64,000 bases of DNA from Oscillospiraceae bacterium (GCA_034925865.1 JAYFRN010000006.1:198236-262235); one strand, 5' to 3'. Shown: positions 7,608-17,317, numbered from the stretch's first letter. Notes: generated by a model not told the origin, from the sequence alone. Numbers and translations are program-made.

Positions 7608-8972
7608 TCACTTTTTAGAGGTATTAATTTTTATGTTTCGTTCAATGGTCTGTCTTCCGCGCCACGCGAAAGCGCGGTCATCAAATTTTCCGGCGTGGGA
7701 AAGCGCGGAGATATTCTCAAGCGTCGGATTAGGAATTAAATCTGTTCGAAAAAACTCGATCGGAGTTTCCGGAATCCCGGAATTATGCGGGCAGACATTC
7801 TGACAGATGTCACAGCCCCAGACGGTCCCGGTCGAAGCAAGGCGATCCTCGTCCCCTTCGTCAAGATGCTTTTTCTGGCTGATGTAGGAAAGGCATCGTG
7901 TGTAATCCCGCAATAAAAGCGCATTACCCGGACATTCAGATACGCATTTTCCGCAGTCAAGGCATTCCGTGCGCTCGGATATGCCTGAAGAATCAAGCAA
8001 TATATGAGATGAAAAATATATTCCGCACAGAAATATGAAGCTTCCATATTTTGAATTTATCAGAAGCCCGTTTTTCCCGATAAAACCAAGCCCGCAGGTC
8101 ATGGCGGCCGCACGTTCGTCAATGGGTGAATTATCTCCGGTGACGGCAAATTTCACGCAAGCTCCGCGCGAATTCAGAAATTTGCCCAGCCGATCTGACA
8201 GCAGCCTGAAATACAAATGATAATCACGCGCGGCGGCATAACGGGATATGCCCGCTCCGTCCGAAAGCTTTGTATAATAAGGCACGCAAAACATAAGGAC
8301 AGACACCGGCTCTCCGATTTTTGTAATAAGCGATTCGGCCGCGCACGGATTTATAATTTTACACGACGAATAAGGAACAACGGCATACGTATCTATATTT
8401 TCAGAGCTTAAAAATTCCCCGAGTATAGCTCCGATATTATCGCCGGATTTATTTTTTCCTTTTGTGTACTTATCCGATTTCATGAGCATTTTAAAAACAT
8501 ACATTTCTCTTAATAGAAAATCAGTATCAGACCGTTCGGATATCTCTTTGTCAGCGTTGAACGCTTCGGAGATATCAAAATATCCCGGAATATACCGGCG
8601 TCTTTTCTCATTATCGGTCATATGCGTTTTTCCGGCAGAGCCGGATATTTCACATGTATATATATATGAGTTCTGTTCAAAGGTATCGGAATCATAAAGG
8701 CTTCTTCTGATTTCGCGTATCAATCCCAAGGGTTTTACCGTATCCGCAACCACAGAGTATCCTGTTTCTTCGTCAACCTCGCGGATAAGTGCGTCGAGAT
8801 GATCCTCTTCGCGTTCAATTCCTCCTCCAGGAAGCTTATAATATCCCTCGGCTTCGCTTTTTATCAGCAAAAGCTTATCTCCGCGCCGAATTACGGCGCG
8901 GACAGCATTCCGTACAAGCCGTGGCGCGTCGGGATTATAATCACCCTTATCAAAGACTTTTAAAATATTCAT
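7608..8972 (-). CDS. NUDIX hydrolase fused to an epoxyqueuosine reductase (QueG)-like iron-sulfur protein
   Basis: 454 residues in one uninterrupted frame. Residues about 15-150 are a NUDIX domain with a perfect box (G-x5-E-x7-REVDEETGY, about residues 50-72). Residues about 180-454 resemble QueG: PIDERAAAMTCGLGFIGKNG, then two 4Fe-4S motifs, CLDCGKCVSECP and CDICQNVCPHN. QueG reduces epoxyqueuosine to queuosine in tRNA using cobalamin, while NUDIX enzymes cleave nucleoside diphosphate-X compounds. The QueG half is shorter than a free-standing QueG of about 380 residues, so it may be a relative with another role. The fusion is unusual, and there is no sign of a frameshift or joint artefact. 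Confidence 0.8.
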   Translation of the reverse strand: MNILKVFDKGDYNPDAPRLVRNAVRAVIRRGDKLLLIKSEAEGYYKLPGGGIEREEDHLDALIREVDEETGYSVVADTVKPLGLIREIRRSLYDSDTFEQNSYIYTCEISGSAGKTHMTDNEKRRRYIPGYFDISEAFNADKEISERSDTDFLLREMYVFKMLMKSDKYTKGKNKSGDNIGAILGEFLSSENIDTYAVVPYSSCKIINPCAAESLITKIGEPVSVLMFCVPYYTKLSDGAGISRYAAARDYHLYFRLLSDRLGKFLNSRGACVKFAVTGDNSPIDERAAAMTCGLGFIGKNGLLINSKYGSFIFLCGIYFSSHILLDSSGISERTECLDCGKCVSECPGNALLLRDYTRCLSYISQKKHLDEGDEDRLASTGTVWGCDICQNVCPHNSGIPETPIEFFRTDLIPNPTLENISALSHAGKFDDRAFAWRGRQTIERNIKINTSKK

Positions 8973-9003
8973 ATATATTCTCTTATTTAATAAAATAATT
9001 GCT

Positions 9004-10188
9004 TCAGGAGGGATCGTTGGCGGCCTTTACGGCTTCAGCCACAGCCGGAGCGACGCGTTTGTCGAAAGCTTTCGGTAGAATGTATTCGTCACTCAGCTCC
9101 GATTCGGAAACAAGCCCTGAAAGCGCGTATGTCGCGGCGACCTTCATTTTTTCGGTTATCGCCTTGGCGCGGCAATCAAGAGCTCCGCGAAAAATGCCCG
9201 GGAAAGCAAGAACGTTATTGATTTGATTCGGATAATCGCTTCTGCCCGTGCCGACAATGGCGGCTCCCGCGGCTTTTGCCTCGTCGGGCATTATCTCCGG
9301 AACCGGATTCGCCATAGCAAAGACAATAGATCCCTGCGTCATTCCCGCAACCATTTCGCACGTGACAATTTTCGGAGCGGAAACTCCGATAAAGACATCC
9401 GCGCCCTTCATTGCATCGCCAAGCTTTCCTGTGACGCCGCACGGATTTGTCAAACGCGCCATTTCGCGCTGTGCGGGATTGAAAGCGTCCTGATCGTCGC
9501 AAATTATACCCGCGCGGTCAACCATAACAAGATCCTTTACGCCAAGGTTTATAAGATGCTTTCCGATTGCGATCCCCGCGCTCCCCGAGCCGTTTATAAC
9601 TGCTTTTACCGATGAAATATCCTTCTTCACAACACGCAGAGCATTCATCAACGCGGCTCCTACGACTATCGCGGTGCCGTGCTGGTCGTCATGAAATACA
9701 GGTATGTCGCATATTTCCTTTAAGCGCCGTTCCACTTCAAAGCAGCGCGGCGCGGATATATCCTCGAGATTGATTCCGCCGAAGCTGCCGGAAATCAAGT
9801 ATATTGTGCGCACAAGCTCGTCGACATCCTTCGACCTTATACATATAGGAAACGCGTCGACGTCTCCGAATTCCTTAAACAAAGCGCATTTGCCTTCCAT
9901 TACCGGCATTCCGGCCTCCGGGCCTATATCTCCGAGTCCGAGCACGGCGGTGCCGTCGGTGATAACGGCGACGAGCTTGCTCCGGCGTGTAAGAGTAAAC
10001 GATTTATCATAATCCTTCTGTATTTCCAGGCACGGAGCGGCAACTCCGGGAGTGTATGCGAGAGAGAGCTGCTCTGAATTTTTTATTTCGACACGGCTCT
10101 TGATCTCAATTTTTCCCTGCCATTCGTAATGCTTTTGAATTGCCCTTTCGGCAAGTGTTTCCGGTTTTTTATCATTTTGTCCGTTCAT
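9004..10188 (-). CDS. NAD(P)-dependent malic enzyme (short form, no phosphotransacetylase domain)
   Basis: 394 residues. It converts malate to pyruvate and CO2 with a divalent metal, usually Mn2+ or Mg2+. Motifs run in order: AYTPGVAAPCLEI, VITDGTAVLGLGDIGPEAG with the adjacent GMPVMEGKCALFKEFGDVD, EDISAPRCFEVERRL (metal site), VFHDDQHGTAIV, and the Rossmann glycine motif VINGSGSAGIAIG. It follows the Ldh-family dehydrogenase by 73 bp on the same strand. Together with the sodium-pump subunits this suggests interconversion of malate, oxaloacetate and pyruvate. Confidence 0.92.
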   Translation of the reverse strand: MNGQNDKKPETLAERAIQKHYEWQGKIEIKSRVEIKNSEQLSLAYTPGVAAPCLEIQKDYDKSFTLTRRSKLVAVITDGTAVLGLGDIGPEAGMPVMEGKCALFKEFGDVDAFPICIRSKDVDELVRTIYLISGSFGGINLEDISAPRCFEVERRLKEICDIPVFHDDQHGTAIVVGAALMNALRVVKKDISSVKAVINGSGSAGIAIGKHLINLGVKDLVMVDRAGIICDDQDAFNPAQREMARLTNPCGVTGKLGDAMKGADVFIGVSAPKIVTCEMVAGMTQGSIVFAMANPVPEIMPDEAKAAGAAIVGTGRSDYPNQINNVLAFPGIFRGALDCRAKAITEKMKVAATYALSGLVSESELSDEYILPKAFDKRVAPAVAEAVKAANDPS

Positions 10189-10261
10189 AATGATTTTTCC
10201 TTTAAGTTCAATCCATTAAGGTTTAGTAGAAAATTATTTATGGTTTATAGGGTGAAATTAG

Positions 10262-11377
10262 TTATTTGTCTTCAAAAGGGAATTTAAAGTCATATAGACA
10301 CAATTCGTCTCTGACGGCGATAAGCTCCTTCTGGACCGCGGCATTTACAGGAACTCCGCTGTCTTTTCTCTGCTGCCATACTATATATTCTTTTTCACCG
10401 GCGGTATAAATACGGTCATGTCCGGGCGCCTTTTCCGATGAGCGCAGCTCACGAAGGATATCTCCGCAAGTCTTTTTAAAAGCTTCAAGCCCCATGAACG
10501 CCTCTGTATCTATCGCAATAAAGAAATGTCCGAGGCGATACGGAACCTTTTGTCCCTTTTCGCCGATTCCGGTAAGCATACGAAGGTAATTTCCCTGCTG
10601 CAGAGCAGCGGAGAGTATTTCAACGACAGTGGCATAGCCGTATCCCTTATATCCGGCCAGTTCGTCTCCGATGCCACCCAGCGGGGCAAGAGCCGCGGCG
10701 CCTTTTGTCAGATCGGAGAGAATTTCTTCGGAATCGGTCAAGGTTTCGCCGTTTCTACCTATGACCATACCGGCGGGGGTGGGCTTTCCAAGACGGGCGT
10801 AATATTCTATTTTACCGCGCTGAACTATCGAAGTCGCGCAGTCAAGCACAAACGGAAACGGTTCGTCGGTCGGCATTCCGAAGGTGATCGGGTTTGTTCC
10901 GAGCATATTTTCCACTCCGAAGGTCGGAGCAATCGAAGGGCGCGCGTTTGTCCCGGTAATTCCGATCATTCCGGCAGAGGATGCCATGGTGGCATAATAT
11001 CCCGCTATGCCATAATGAGTGGAGTTTCTCGCGGCGACCATGCCCATTCCGTATTTTTTGGCTTTTTCTATGGCCATACTCATGGACTTGAAGCCGATGA
11101 CTTGTCCCATGCCGTCATGTCCGTCGACGACCGCGGTCGTCGGAGTTTCACGAACAATTTCAAAATTCGTTATCGGATTCTGTATACCGGCTTTTATTCT
11201 GTCGAGATATATCGGCTTAAAACGGTTTACTCCGTGGGATTCTATGCCCCGACGGTCGGATTCAAGCAGAACATCGGTGCAGATAACCGCATCCTCAGCG
11301 GGAACGCCGTATCCTATAAAGGCCGCTTTCACGAAATCGGTTATTTGCTTCCATGATACTATACAGGTTTCTGCCAT
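10262..11377 (-). CDS. Ldh family (Ldh_2) malate/L-lactate/ureidoglycolate-type dehydrogenase
   Basis: 371 residues of the NAD(P)-dependent 2-hydroxyacid dehydrogenase family that includes MdhC, YiaK and AllD; it is unrelated to the classic Rossmann malate dehydrogenases. Typical motifs are RGIESHGVNR (about residues 43-52), NSTHYGIAGYYA (about 117-128) and ENMLGTNPITFGMP. The substrate is not fixed by sequence. The downstream malic enzyme makes malate or oxaloacetate plausible. AAAGGA precedes the ATG by 8 nt. The gene is divergent from the DUF4830 gene. Confidence 0.88.
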   Translation of the reverse strand: MAETCIVSWKQITDFVKAAFIGYGVPAEDAVICTDVLLESDRRGIESHGVNRFKPIYLDRIKAGIQNPITNFEIVRETPTTAVVDGHDGMGQVIGFKSMSMAIEKAKKYGMGMVAARNSTHYGIAGYYATMASSAGMIGITGTNARPSIAPTFGVENMLGTNPITFGMPTDEPFPFVLDCATSIVQRGKIEYYARLGKPTPAGMVIGRNGETLTDSEEILSDLTKGAAALAPLGGIGDELAGYKGYGYATVVEILSAALQQGNYLRMLTGIGEKGQKVPYRLGHFFIAIDTEAFMGLEAFKKTCGDILRELRSSEKAPGHDRIYTAGEKEYIVWQQRKDSGVPVNAAVQKELIAVRDELCLYDFKFPFEDK

Positions 11378-11525
11378 ATTTTTATGTCCTTTTTATATTA
11401 TAATTTGTAATATAGCCACGATGAATATACCGGGACGCGCGGATCTCCGAAAAGTTCATTCAGTTAATCCTGATTTCTGCTAATCATTATTTTATCACAA
11501 ACGTGAAATTTTACAATAGTATTTG

Positions 11526-11554
11526 TTGAAAAACCCGGCGAAGTAAAATATATC
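11526..11554 (+). promoter_or_regulatory. Probable promoter of the DUF4830 gene
   Basis: TTGAAA (11526-11531), 17 bp, TATATC (11549-11554). It stands about 75 bp before the coding start. Confidence 0.5.
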
Positions 11555-11631
11555 AGATAATATATGTAATATAAACCGCTTCCGCCGAATATTATTTGAC
11601 ATGAAGAAACGTTTTACGGAGGTAATTATAA

Positions 11632-12150
11632 ATGTTTGTATATTCTGTGAAGAGCTCTGTGCTAAAAATATGGGCGATCATTATTGTTGCACTGATCGTT
11701 ATAATTCTGCTTGCAACGCTGCTGCCAAAAAACAATCGCGAAACAGTCGAAATCAAACCGGACGGAATGCTTTATGGTGCGACAAGGCTTTCCTCCGGCG
11801 ATTTCAAGGGTATTAAAACGGCGTCCGACAGGATTGAATTCTTAAAAAAATTCGGCTGGGAAGTCGATCCCGAAGTGATTGAAATATCAGAGGTAACCGT
11901 GCCGTCAGTGTTTGATGCGGTATATACCAAATACAACGAGCTCCAGAAGGGCGAGGGACTTGACCTTTCAAAATTCCGCGGGAAGAAAATAAAAAGATAT
12001 ACTTACATAATAAAGAATTACGATTACAACGGAACAGTGTATGCCAATCTTCTCGTTTACCGCGATACGGTCATAGGCGGAGATGTTTGCTCTGCGGATG
12101 TAAACGGCTTCCTGCACGGTTTTACAAAGGACAACAACATCTTCATGTAA
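11632..12150 (+). CDS. DUF4830-type membrane-anchored protein
   Basis: 172 residues: one N-terminal membrane helix (about residues 10-30, KIWAIIIVALIVIILLATLL), then a soluble outer domain. The latter contains RIEFLKKFGWEVDPE, SVFDAVYTKYNELQ, KKIKRYTYIIKNY and a C-terminal VIGGDVCSADVNGFLHGF, a pattern I know from Clostridia proteins labelled DUF4830. The function is unknown. GGAGG stands 8 nt before the ATG at 11632. The gene is monocistronic between its promoter and a terminator at 12193. Confidence 0.75.
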   Translation: MFVYSVKSSVLKIWAIIIVALIVIILLATLLPKNNRETVEIKPDGMLYGATRLSSGDFKGIKTASDRIEFLKKFGWEVDPEVIEISEVTVPSVFDAVYTKYNELQKGEGLDLSKFRGKKIKRYTYIIKNYDYNGTVYANLLVYRDTVIGGDVCSADVNGFLHGFTKDNNIFM

Positions 12151-12192
12151 ACAGTTGTTTCGGCTGCGTTAACGATATCATCTAAGCAGTTT

Positions 12193-12232
12193 CCGGCGGT
12201 ATTGGCGATTTAGTCGTCAGACCGCTGGTTTT
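12193..12232 (+). terminator. Probable intrinsic terminator after the DUF4830 gene
   Basis: CCGGCGGT pairs with ACCGCTGG (one G-T pair) around a 20-nt loop and is followed by TTTTAT. Confidence 0.5.
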
Positions 12233-12348
12233 ATGTGTAGATTCATTAAATTTCTTTTCACTTAACATTCAGTTTATTTTCTCTGATTAAATAAAATAAC
12301 GGGATATAATAAATGCATGCGAAAACATATAGAAAGGCGATACAGAAA

Positions 12349-15045
12349 ATGAAACGCGTACTATGCCTGCTGCTTGCTGCTGCATTAGCCTTGTTTTTCA
12401 CCGGATGCGGATATGTGAACGAAAATAAAAACAAAAAGGATGACGGAGGAACCGCGCAAGTATCTGGCGCGGACACATACAAGCTGTCTTTTTATTCCGA
12501 CGGAAACCTTTATTCCTCTGCCGATTATGAAACAGGCGCTTCTGTGACCGTTCCGGCGGAACCCGTGAAGGAAGGATATACCTTCGTATCCTGGGACAAT
12601 TCCGTTCCCTCTTCCATGCCGGAAGAAAATATATCATTTAATGCCGTATATAAAATAAACAAATATACTCTTACCTATGTGATGGACGGCCAAGCTGTCA
12701 AAAACGCGGAATACGAATACGGCGCGGCCATAGAAAGCTATTCACCGGATTATAATTCCGAAGAATATCAATTCAGCGGCTGGGCCGACCTTCCCGCTTC
12801 AATGCCTTCATCCGACACCACTGTAACCGGAAAGCTGTACAATCTCGGGGAGATAATAAACATAGACCTTTCATCCCTCAAAGCCGGAAGCGTATACAAT
12901 ATAAGCAAATCCGGCATATATATGGCTTCGGGCACTGCGGCAAACGCACAGCTTTTGTTAAGCGGCAAGGGATGCGATTTTACTCTTATCTTTTCAGATG
13001 CTTCTATGACATATCTCGGCGCCGGCGCGCCTGTTCAATGCGATAAAGGCAATTCTCTTAATATTATTTTAACTGACGGAACAGAAAACTTCGTCTCTGA
13101 CAGCTCATCAAATACCGAAGACGCTGCCATCCAAGTGAAAAGCGCCGATTTAAGCATCAGCGGCGGCGGAAAGCTGACCGTCAATTCCTCGTCCGAGGGA
13201 ATATACAACACTAAAAATTTCACGGTATCCGGAGGTGATATTACCGTAAATTCCGCGGATCACGGAGTAGCGGTTAAGAATTCGCTTACTATAAAAAGCG
13301 GAAAGCTGACTGTGAAAGCAGGCGGCGACGGTATCAAAGCAAAAGGCGATACTGACGAAAACGGTTTGTATATTTCAGGCAGCGGCATTATTTCTCTCTT
13401 AGGCGGTACGATTGATCTCACATCCTCCGGAGATGGGATTGACGCCGAATCAAGCATTTTGGTCGGCGGCGGGAAGCTTAATATCAGCTCCGGCCTCGAT
13501 GGGATCAAAGCCGTTTGCGGCGTCACAATATGCGGCGGCGAAATAAATATAGTTTCAAAAGAGGATGGGATCAAAGCAAACGGCGACGGGACAGCCGCAA
13601 CCGGTTATGTAAAGCTTTCCGGCGGAACAACAATAATCACATCCGCGGGCGACGGTATCCAGGCAGAAACCTTTCTGACCGTGGACAGTCCCGCAGCAAT
13701 TACAATAACATCAGGCGGCGGCATTAACGGCGAGACAACCTATGACAGCAACAATGAAGAAATCAGCTGTAACGGATTGAAAGGCAAGCTGTCGCTTGTG
13801 ATAAACGGAGGGTATATTTCGATAGACAGCCGTGAGACCGCGCTTAAATCAGACGCCGTAATTGAAATTAACGGCGGTTCGGTGGATATAAAATCGGCCT
13901 CTACCGCTGTAAAAAGCGAGAATGATGAGGAAACCGCAGGAAAGCTCAGCATCTCCGGCGGAACAACGACGATTTCGGCCGGCAAAAACGGGCTGTTTTC
14001 TATTGATACGCTTTCGATAAGCGGCGGAAACGTAAACATAAAAACTACCGGAACCGAAATTAAATCACAAACATCCACGACAAAAATCGGCGGCCGAGGC
14101 TTTGGCCCGGATGATAACAATACTGTAAAAATAGCCTCTAAGGGTATAAAATCAAATAGCGATATTGACATAAGCGGCGGAACGATTACAGTGTCGAGCA
14201 CCGGACACGCAATAAAATCAGGCGGTACTCTCACCGTAAAAGGAAACGCAGTCCTGAATCTCGACGCCTATTATAACAACGCCAACAGCAAAGGACTTGC
14301 ATCAGACGGCGTTCTCACAATAGACGGCGGCAAAATTGCAATAACACGTTCATACGAAGGCATCGAATCAAAGACTTATATTAATATAAACGGCGGATAT
14401 ATTGAGCTTGCCGCTTCCGATGACGGTCTTAACGCAGGCGGTACCGGTGCTTCAAACACAGGCATAAATATAACAGGGGGTTATTTATTCGTAAACGCAA
14501 GCGGCGACGGAATCGATTCAAACGGAAATATAATAATGAGCGGCGGAAACGTAATTGCCGCCGGTCCGACCTCAGACGGGAACGGTCCGCTGGACTGCGG
14601 CGACGGAAGCTGTTATATAAAAATCACAGGAGGCGTTCTGCTTGCTTACGGTTCTTCCGGTATGGCTGAATATCCGAGCTCAAATTATTCTACGCAATAC
14701 AGTATTGGCACTGCTTTATCGCTTTCAGCCGGAACCCTTTGGAGTATAGCCGATTCGGACGGTAATGTGTTGTTTACATTCAAAGCACTTAAGATGACGC
14801 AAAGCGTCTGTCTCAGCATTCCGGAGTTTGAAAAGAACGCTGTCTATACGATTTCCACCGGCGGGAGCTATACCGGAGGAACCTGTGTAAACGAGGTTTA
14901 CAGCGGCGGCTCCTACAGCGGCGGATCTGTTTCTTCAAAGCTCACGCTCACGGCTGTGACTACATCGACCGGAGGCGGAGGAATGAATCCTGGGAGACCC
15001 GGCGGAGGAATGAATCCCGGCGGACCCGGCGGCGGAAGACCCTGA
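12349..15045 (+). CDS. Large beta-helix surface lipoprotein of the Cthe_2159 (polygalacturonate-binding-like) type
   Basis: 898 residues from the ATG at 12349; the in-frame ATG at 12313 gives no proper signal peptide. It begins with a lipoprotein signal (MKRVLCLLLAAALALFFTGC, Cys20). Two InlB/Flg_new-like repeats follow at about residues 35-160 (KEGYTFVSWD, EEYQFSGWAD). The main part, about 175-830, is a parallel beta-helix of short repeats with I-S-G-G, DGIKA and DGID motifs, as in Cthe_2159 proteins that bind acidic polysaccharide. The C-terminus is glycine/proline rich (MNPGRPGGGMNPGGPGGG). Extracellular attachment and plant-fibre or mucin binding are inferred. Confidence 0.85.
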   Translation: MKRVLCLLLAAALALFFTGCGYVNENKNKKDDGGTAQVSGADTYKLSFYSDGNLYSSADYETGASVTVPAEPVKEGYTFVSWDNSVPSSMPEENISFNAVYKINKYTLTYVMDGQAVKNAEYEYGAAIESYSPDYNSEEYQFSGWADLPASMPSSDTTVTGKLYNLGEIINIDLSSLKAGSVYNISKSGIYMASGTAANAQLLLSGKGCDFTLIFSDASMTYLGAGAPVQCDKGNSLNIILTDGTENFVSDSSSNTEDAAIQVKSADLSISGGGKLTVNSSSEGIYNTKNFTVSGGDITVNSADHGVAVKNSLTIKSGKLTVKAGGDGIKAKGDTDENGLYISGSGIISLLGGTIDLTSSGDGIDAESSILVGGGKLNISSGLDGIKAVCGVTICGGEINIVSKEDGIKANGDGTAATGYVKLSGGTTIITSAGDGIQAETFLTVDSPAAITITSGGGINGETTYDSNNEEISCNGLKGKLSLVINGGYISIDSRETALKSDAVIEINGGSVDIKSASTAVKSENDEETAGKLSISGGTTTISAGKNGLFSIDTLSISGGNVNIKTTGTEIKSQTSTTKIGGRGFGPDDNNTVKIASKGIKSNSDIDISGGTITVSSTGHAIKSGGTLTVKGNAVLNLDAYYNNANSKGLASDGVLTIDGGKIAITRSYEGIESKTYININGGYIELAASDDGLNAGGTGASNTGINITGGYLFVNASGDGIDSNGNIIMSGGNVIAAGPTSDGNGPLDCGDGSCYIKITGGVLLAYGSSGMAEYPSSNYSTQYSIGTALSLSAGTLWSIADSDGNVLFTFKALKMTQSVCLSIPEFEKNAVYTISTGGSYTGGTCVNEVYSGGSYSGGSVSSKLTLTAVTTSTGGGGMNPGRPGGGMNPGGPGGGRP

Positions 15046-15053
15046 GTAATGAT

Positions 15054-15145
15054 TGACTAGGCGATTAAGAATTACAGCTTAAAGAGAAAAAGGCTCTGGT
15101 ATATGAGCTTTTTTATCTTAGAAGTTTGAATTTATGTTCTATTGA
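15054..15145 (+). repeat. R1 nested-palindrome repeat, copy B (right arm decayed)
   Basis: GACTAGGCGATTAAGAATTACAGC matches the R1 left arm apart from a few changes and is followed by TTAAAGAGAAAAAGGCTCTGG, TATATGAGCTTTTTTATCTTA. The right arm cannot be followed. It sits directly after the lipoprotein gene. Confidence 0.6.
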
Positions 15146-15159
15146 ACTATATCACACAA

Positions 15160-15197
15160 AGAAGCTGTGGCAAAATTATGTTTTGCCGCAGCTTCTT
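15160..15197. terminator. Long perfect hairpin ending pnp
   Basis: GAAGCTGTGGCAAAA and TTTTGCCGCAGCTTC pair almost fully (one G-T) around TTATG. A short T-rich run follows on both strands. It lies 30 bp after the pnp stop and also faces the lipoprotein gene, so it may serve both. Confidence 0.75.
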
Positions 15198-15226
15198 CTA
15201 CTTTGATATTATTTCTGAAAGTGATC

Positions 15227-17317
15227 TCAGTTTTCTTCGACATCTTTCATAGAAAGGTTCATTCTTCCCTTATCATCGATTTCGGTAAACTTGACCTTTA
15301 CCACGTCTCCGACCTTAACGACATCCTCGACCTTCTCTACGCGGTTCTTGGCGAGCTTTGAAATGTGGACGAGTCCTTCTTTACCGGGAGCGAATTCAAC
15401 AAATGCGCCGAAATTCATAATACGTGTAACAGTTCCGGTAAATACATTGCCCACGACCGGATCAAGCACGATGGAATTTATGATCTCCTGGGCCTTGTAT
15501 CCCGCGGCGCGGTCGATAGCGGCGATAAATACGCTGCCGTCGTCTTCAATGTCGATCTTCGCGCCTGTGTCTGCGCAGATCTTTTGAATTACTTTTCCGC
15601 CGCTGCCGATTACTTCTCTGATCTTATCGGGATTGATTCTCATTGTTATCATTTTTGGCGCATACGGAGAAACATCGTCACGCGGTTTATCTATGCATTT
15701 ACAGATTATTTCGTCAATTATATAGTTTCTTGCTTTGTGAGTGGTTTCAAGTGCGTTTTTGATTATTTCCGGAGTAAGTCCGTCGATTTTAAGGTCCATC
15801 TGGATTGCGGTTATACCGTCTTTCGTTCCGGCCACCTTAAAGTCCATATCGCCGAAGAAATCCTCAAGACCCTGTATGTCGATCATCGTCATCCATCTGT
15901 CGTCTTCGGTAATCAAGCCGCATGAAATTCCGGCAACGGGCTTTTTGATCGGAACGCCTGCGTCCATCAGCGCGAGAGTGCTGCCGCAGATCGAAGCCTG
16001 TGAAGTCGAACCGTTTGATGAAACGACTTCGGAAACGAGACGGATTGCATACGGAAATTCTTCTACCGCCGGAATGACCGGCTCAAGCGCTCTTTCCGCG
16101 AGAGCTCCGTGACCGATCTCTCGGCGTCCTGGGCTACGAGTGGATTTTGCTTCTCCTACGGAATAAGCCGGCATATTGTAATGGTGCATATATCTCTTGA
16201 ATTCTTCATCGTCAATACCGTCCAGCATCTGGCTGTCTTTAACGGAGCCGAGAGTGGCGACGGTGAGAACCTGAGTCTGACCGCGGGTGAACATTCCGGA
16301 GCCATGCGTGCGCGGCAATAATCCGACTTCTGCCGCGAGAGGACGCATTTGATCCATTTTTCTGCTATCGACACGCTTATGATCGTCAAGCAGCCAGCGG
16401 CGAACGACATATTTCTGAAGCTTGTATATGCATTCGTTCATCATCGGATGACTTTCAGGATATTTTTCATCGAAAGCTTCGTATATTCTGTTCGTTATTG
16501 CGAGAATTTTTACATCCCTGACTTTTTTATCATCTGTATCGAGAGCGACACGCACATCATCTATGGCAAAGTTTTTAATATCGTCATACATATCGTGATT
16601 AACTTCGCAGGAAGGATAATCGAATTTCGGCTTGCCGATTTCTCCGATTATCATGTTGATGAAACCGATCAATTCTTTGATCTTTTCATGAGCGAGCATA
16701 ATCGCGTCATACATGTCTTCGTCGGAGACTTCCTTTGCTCCGGCTTCGATCATAACGACCTTTTTTTCACTTGCCGCGACGGTCAGCTCAAGCGTGGATT
16801 TTTCCTTCTGAGCCGCGGTCGGGTTTACAACGAGTTTTCCGTCGACAAGCCCGATCATAGCCCCGCCTATAGGTCCGTTCCATGGAATATCGGAAATAGA
16901 CAGTGCTATGGAAGCGCCGATCATGCCGGTTATCTCCGGTGAACAGTCAGGATCAACGGAAAGCACGAGCAGAGAAATACATACGTCATTTCTCAGATCC
17001 TTAGGGAAGAGAGGACGAATCGGTCTGTCGATGACACGTGAGGTAAGAATTGCTTTTTCGCTTGGACGGCCTTCTCTCTTTAAAAAGCTGCCGGGTATTT
17101 TACCTACCGCATAAAGTCTTTCTTCAAAGTCAACGGAAAGCGGAAGAAAATCTATTCCGTCTCTGGGGGCCGCGCTTGCCGTTGCGTTTGCAAGAATAAC
17201 GGTGTCGCCATATCTTATAAGGCAGGAACCGTTGGAAAGCTGACTGATTTTTCCGGTCTCTACTATAAGGGGACGACCGGCGTATTCATATTTGAACACT
17301 TTGTAATTTTCAAACAT
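15227..17317 (-). CDS. pnp: Polyribonucleotide nucleotidyltransferase (PNPase)
   Basis: 696 residues, full length. It degrades RNA from the 3' end using phosphate and is a core part of RNA turnover. Order of domains: first RNase PH core (about 1-210), linker, second RNase PH core (about 300-540, with the catalytic-region motif KVAGTKDGITAIQMDLKI), KH domain (about 550-610, IREVIGSGGKVIQKI) and S1 domain (about 620-690, GTVTRIMNFGAFVEF, GLVHISKLA). AAAGGA precedes the ATG. The gene follows rpsO, as is common, with a strong stem-loop in the spacer that could be an RNase III processing and autoregulation site. Confidence 0.97.
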   Translation of the reverse strand: MFENYKVFKYEYAGRPLIVETGKISQLSNGSCLIRYGDTVILANATASAAPRDGIDFLPLSVDFEERLYAVGKIPGSFLKREGRPSEKAILTSRVIDRPIRPLFPKDLRNDVCISLLVLSVDPDCSPEITGMIGASIALSISDIPWNGPIGGAMIGLVDGKLVVNPTAAQKEKSTLELTVAASEKKVVMIEAGAKEVSDEDMYDAIMLAHEKIKELIGFINMIIGEIGKPKFDYPSCEVNHDMYDDIKNFAIDDVRVALDTDDKKVRDVKILAITNRIYEAFDEKYPESHPMMNECIYKLQKYVVRRWLLDDHKRVDSRKMDQMRPLAAEVGLLPRTHGSGMFTRGQTQVLTVATLGSVKDSQMLDGIDDEEFKRYMHHYNMPAYSVGEAKSTRSPGRREIGHGALAERALEPVIPAVEEFPYAIRLVSEVVSSNGSTSQASICGSTLALMDAGVPIKKPVAGISCGLITEDDRWMTMIDIQGLEDFFGDMDFKVAGTKDGITAIQMDLKIDGLTPEIIKNALETTHKARNYIIDEIICKCIDKPRDDVSPYAPKMITMRINPDKIREVIGSGGKVIQKICADTGAKIDIEDDGSVFIAAIDRAAGYKAQEIINSIVLDPVVGNVFTGTVTRIMNFGAFVEFAPGKEGLVHISKLAKNRVEKVEDVVKVGDVVKVKFTEIDDKGRMNLSMKDVEEN

